Origin: Sulfurovum sp. TSL6
GTDB lineage: Bacteria; Campylobacterota; Campylobacteria; Campylobacterales; Sulfurovaceae
DNA: 64,000 nt
Direction: 5' to 3'
NCBI RefSeq assembly: GCF_019972115.1
Contig: NZ_BPFJ01000002.1
Span: 1 to 64,000, forward strand
Both the position numbers and the translations under genes were made by a program. Positions 63,563 through 64,000 of this stretch are shown here, piece after piece. The notes below the pieces were generated by a model, which was not told the DNA's origin, did no database searches, and saw only the letters and a program-made list of their open reading frames with translations. Positions within the stretch are counted from its first letter, which is position 1, and each line of letters starts with the position of its first letter.

Positions 63563-64000
63563 TACTTATCTTCCTTCTTACCAATATTCTCAATATACCA
63601 CTCAATAGCTTCTTCCATACCCTGGTAAATGTCATGTGTTGGAGAATAACCCACAAAGTTCTGTGCTTTTGAAATGTTTGCATTGGAATGACGAATGTCC
63701 CCTGCTCGAAAATCTCTATAGATAGCCTCTTTTTCCGAGAAAGAACTTATATGGGTACTTAACTCTTTATTGATCAGTGCATAGAGTTCATTCAGTGTGT
63801 TTCTCCCACCTACTGCTACGTTGAATGCTTCACCAAATGCTTCTACATTATTTGTAGTTCCAGCTAGAAGGTTCATCTGGATAACATTGTCTATGTAAGT
63901 AAAGTCACGGCTCGTTTCACCATCACCGTTGATGTAGACTTCTTCACCTTCAAGAAGTGATCCAACCCATTTAGGAATAACCGCTGCATAAGCACCATTA
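63562..64000 (-). CDS. UDP-N-acetylhexosamine 4-epimerase (WbpP/TviC-like), 3' part
   Basis: The C-terminal 145 codons of a gene that enters from the right edge. The visible part reads AVIPKWVGSLLEGEEVYINGDG, then SRDFTYIDNVIQMNLLA, AFNVAVGGRNTLNELYALI, and RAGDIRHSNANISKAQNFVGYSP, the typical C-terminal half of WbpP/TviC/Gne extended SDRs that interconvert UDP-GlcNAc and UDP-GalNAc (or the uronic acids). The NAD-binding half is outside the window. It is the first gene seen of the operon that runs into galE. Confidence 0.9.
   Translation of the reverse strand, partial: NGAYAAVIPKWVGSLLEGEEVYINGDGETSRDFTYIDNVIQMNLLAGTTNNVEAFGEAFNVAVGGRNTLNELYALINKELSTHISSFSEKEAIYRDFRAGDIRHSNANISKAQNFVGYSPTHDIYQGMEEAIEWYIENIGKKEDK

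Noticed and set aside
1-64000. CRISPR arrays, tRNA or rRNA genes, complete insertion sequences, prophage genes
   Set aside because: I looked for regular spaced repeats, cloverleaf ends and transposase or phage motifs on both strands and saw none apart from the weak IS66-like remnant at 47739.

Overview
The window looks like chromosomal DNA of a Campylobacterota (epsilonproteobacterial) bacterium, most like the marine, low-GC Sulfurovum/Sulfurimonas group. The basis is gene content: the all-alpha dimeric dUTPase, the long Campylobacter-type DapD, carboxynorspermidine decarboxylase NspC, a detached atpB, and the order rpmH-rnpA-yidC-jag-mnmE. No marker gene here allows a species call.

Layout. 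(1) 1-6167, minus strand: the 5' end of a secreted protein gene behind a c-di-GMP-I riboswitch, then a nucleotide-sugar operon (wecB-like with an internal deletion, wecC, rmlA, a SAF-domain oxidoreductase, rmlC, rmlB) with no rmlD. (2) 6353-38638: mostly housekeeping genes: purH and purL, dut, the rpmH-to-mnmE operon, nspC, a long operon atpB-thiE-like-DUF3108-gatB-K+ channel-gpsA-tamA-tamB, an operon S4 protein-trpD-tsaE-lptB-TIGR02757, dapD, a Cys-rich protein, a TonB receptor. (3) 38661-64000, almost all minus strand: an exopolysaccharide/O-antigen-type locus with WecA-like initiator, PHP phosphatase, Wzc kinase, glycosyltransferases, flippase, ligase/polymerase, and sugar-nucleotide genes (wecC, intact wecB, galU, galE, a UDP-HexNAc epimerase). 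The part from 43.8 to 59.3 kb is visibly richer in A/T than the housekeeping part and carries small gene remnants.

How the genes work together. WecB/WecC supply UDP-ManNAcA, RmlABC a dTDP-6-deoxyhexose, GalU/GalE UDP-Glc/UDP-Gal. WecA-type transfer starts a lipid-linked glycan, WecG and two GT4 enzymes extend it, Wzx flips it, the Wzy/WaaL-like protein polymerises or ligates it, and Wzc with the PHP phosphatase regulates the process. A block of CapA-like, ATP-grasp, (de)acetylase, GNAT and FemAB-like genes suggests amide or amino-acyl decoration (inference).

Most interesting: a dispersed, probably undescribed structured repeat in three copies (8361, 33725, 35778 reverse) whose terminal stem is kept by compensatory base changes; a WecG glycosyltransferase fused to an ATPase-like C-terminal half (45024-46448); the ATP-grasp/deacetylase/GNAT/FemAB cassette; the c-di-GMP riboswitch; a duplicated wecB with an exact 120-codon deletion; rnpA apparently starting at a non-AUG codon; and a repeated arrangement of -10 boxes six to seven bases before ATG that suggests leaderless mRNAs.
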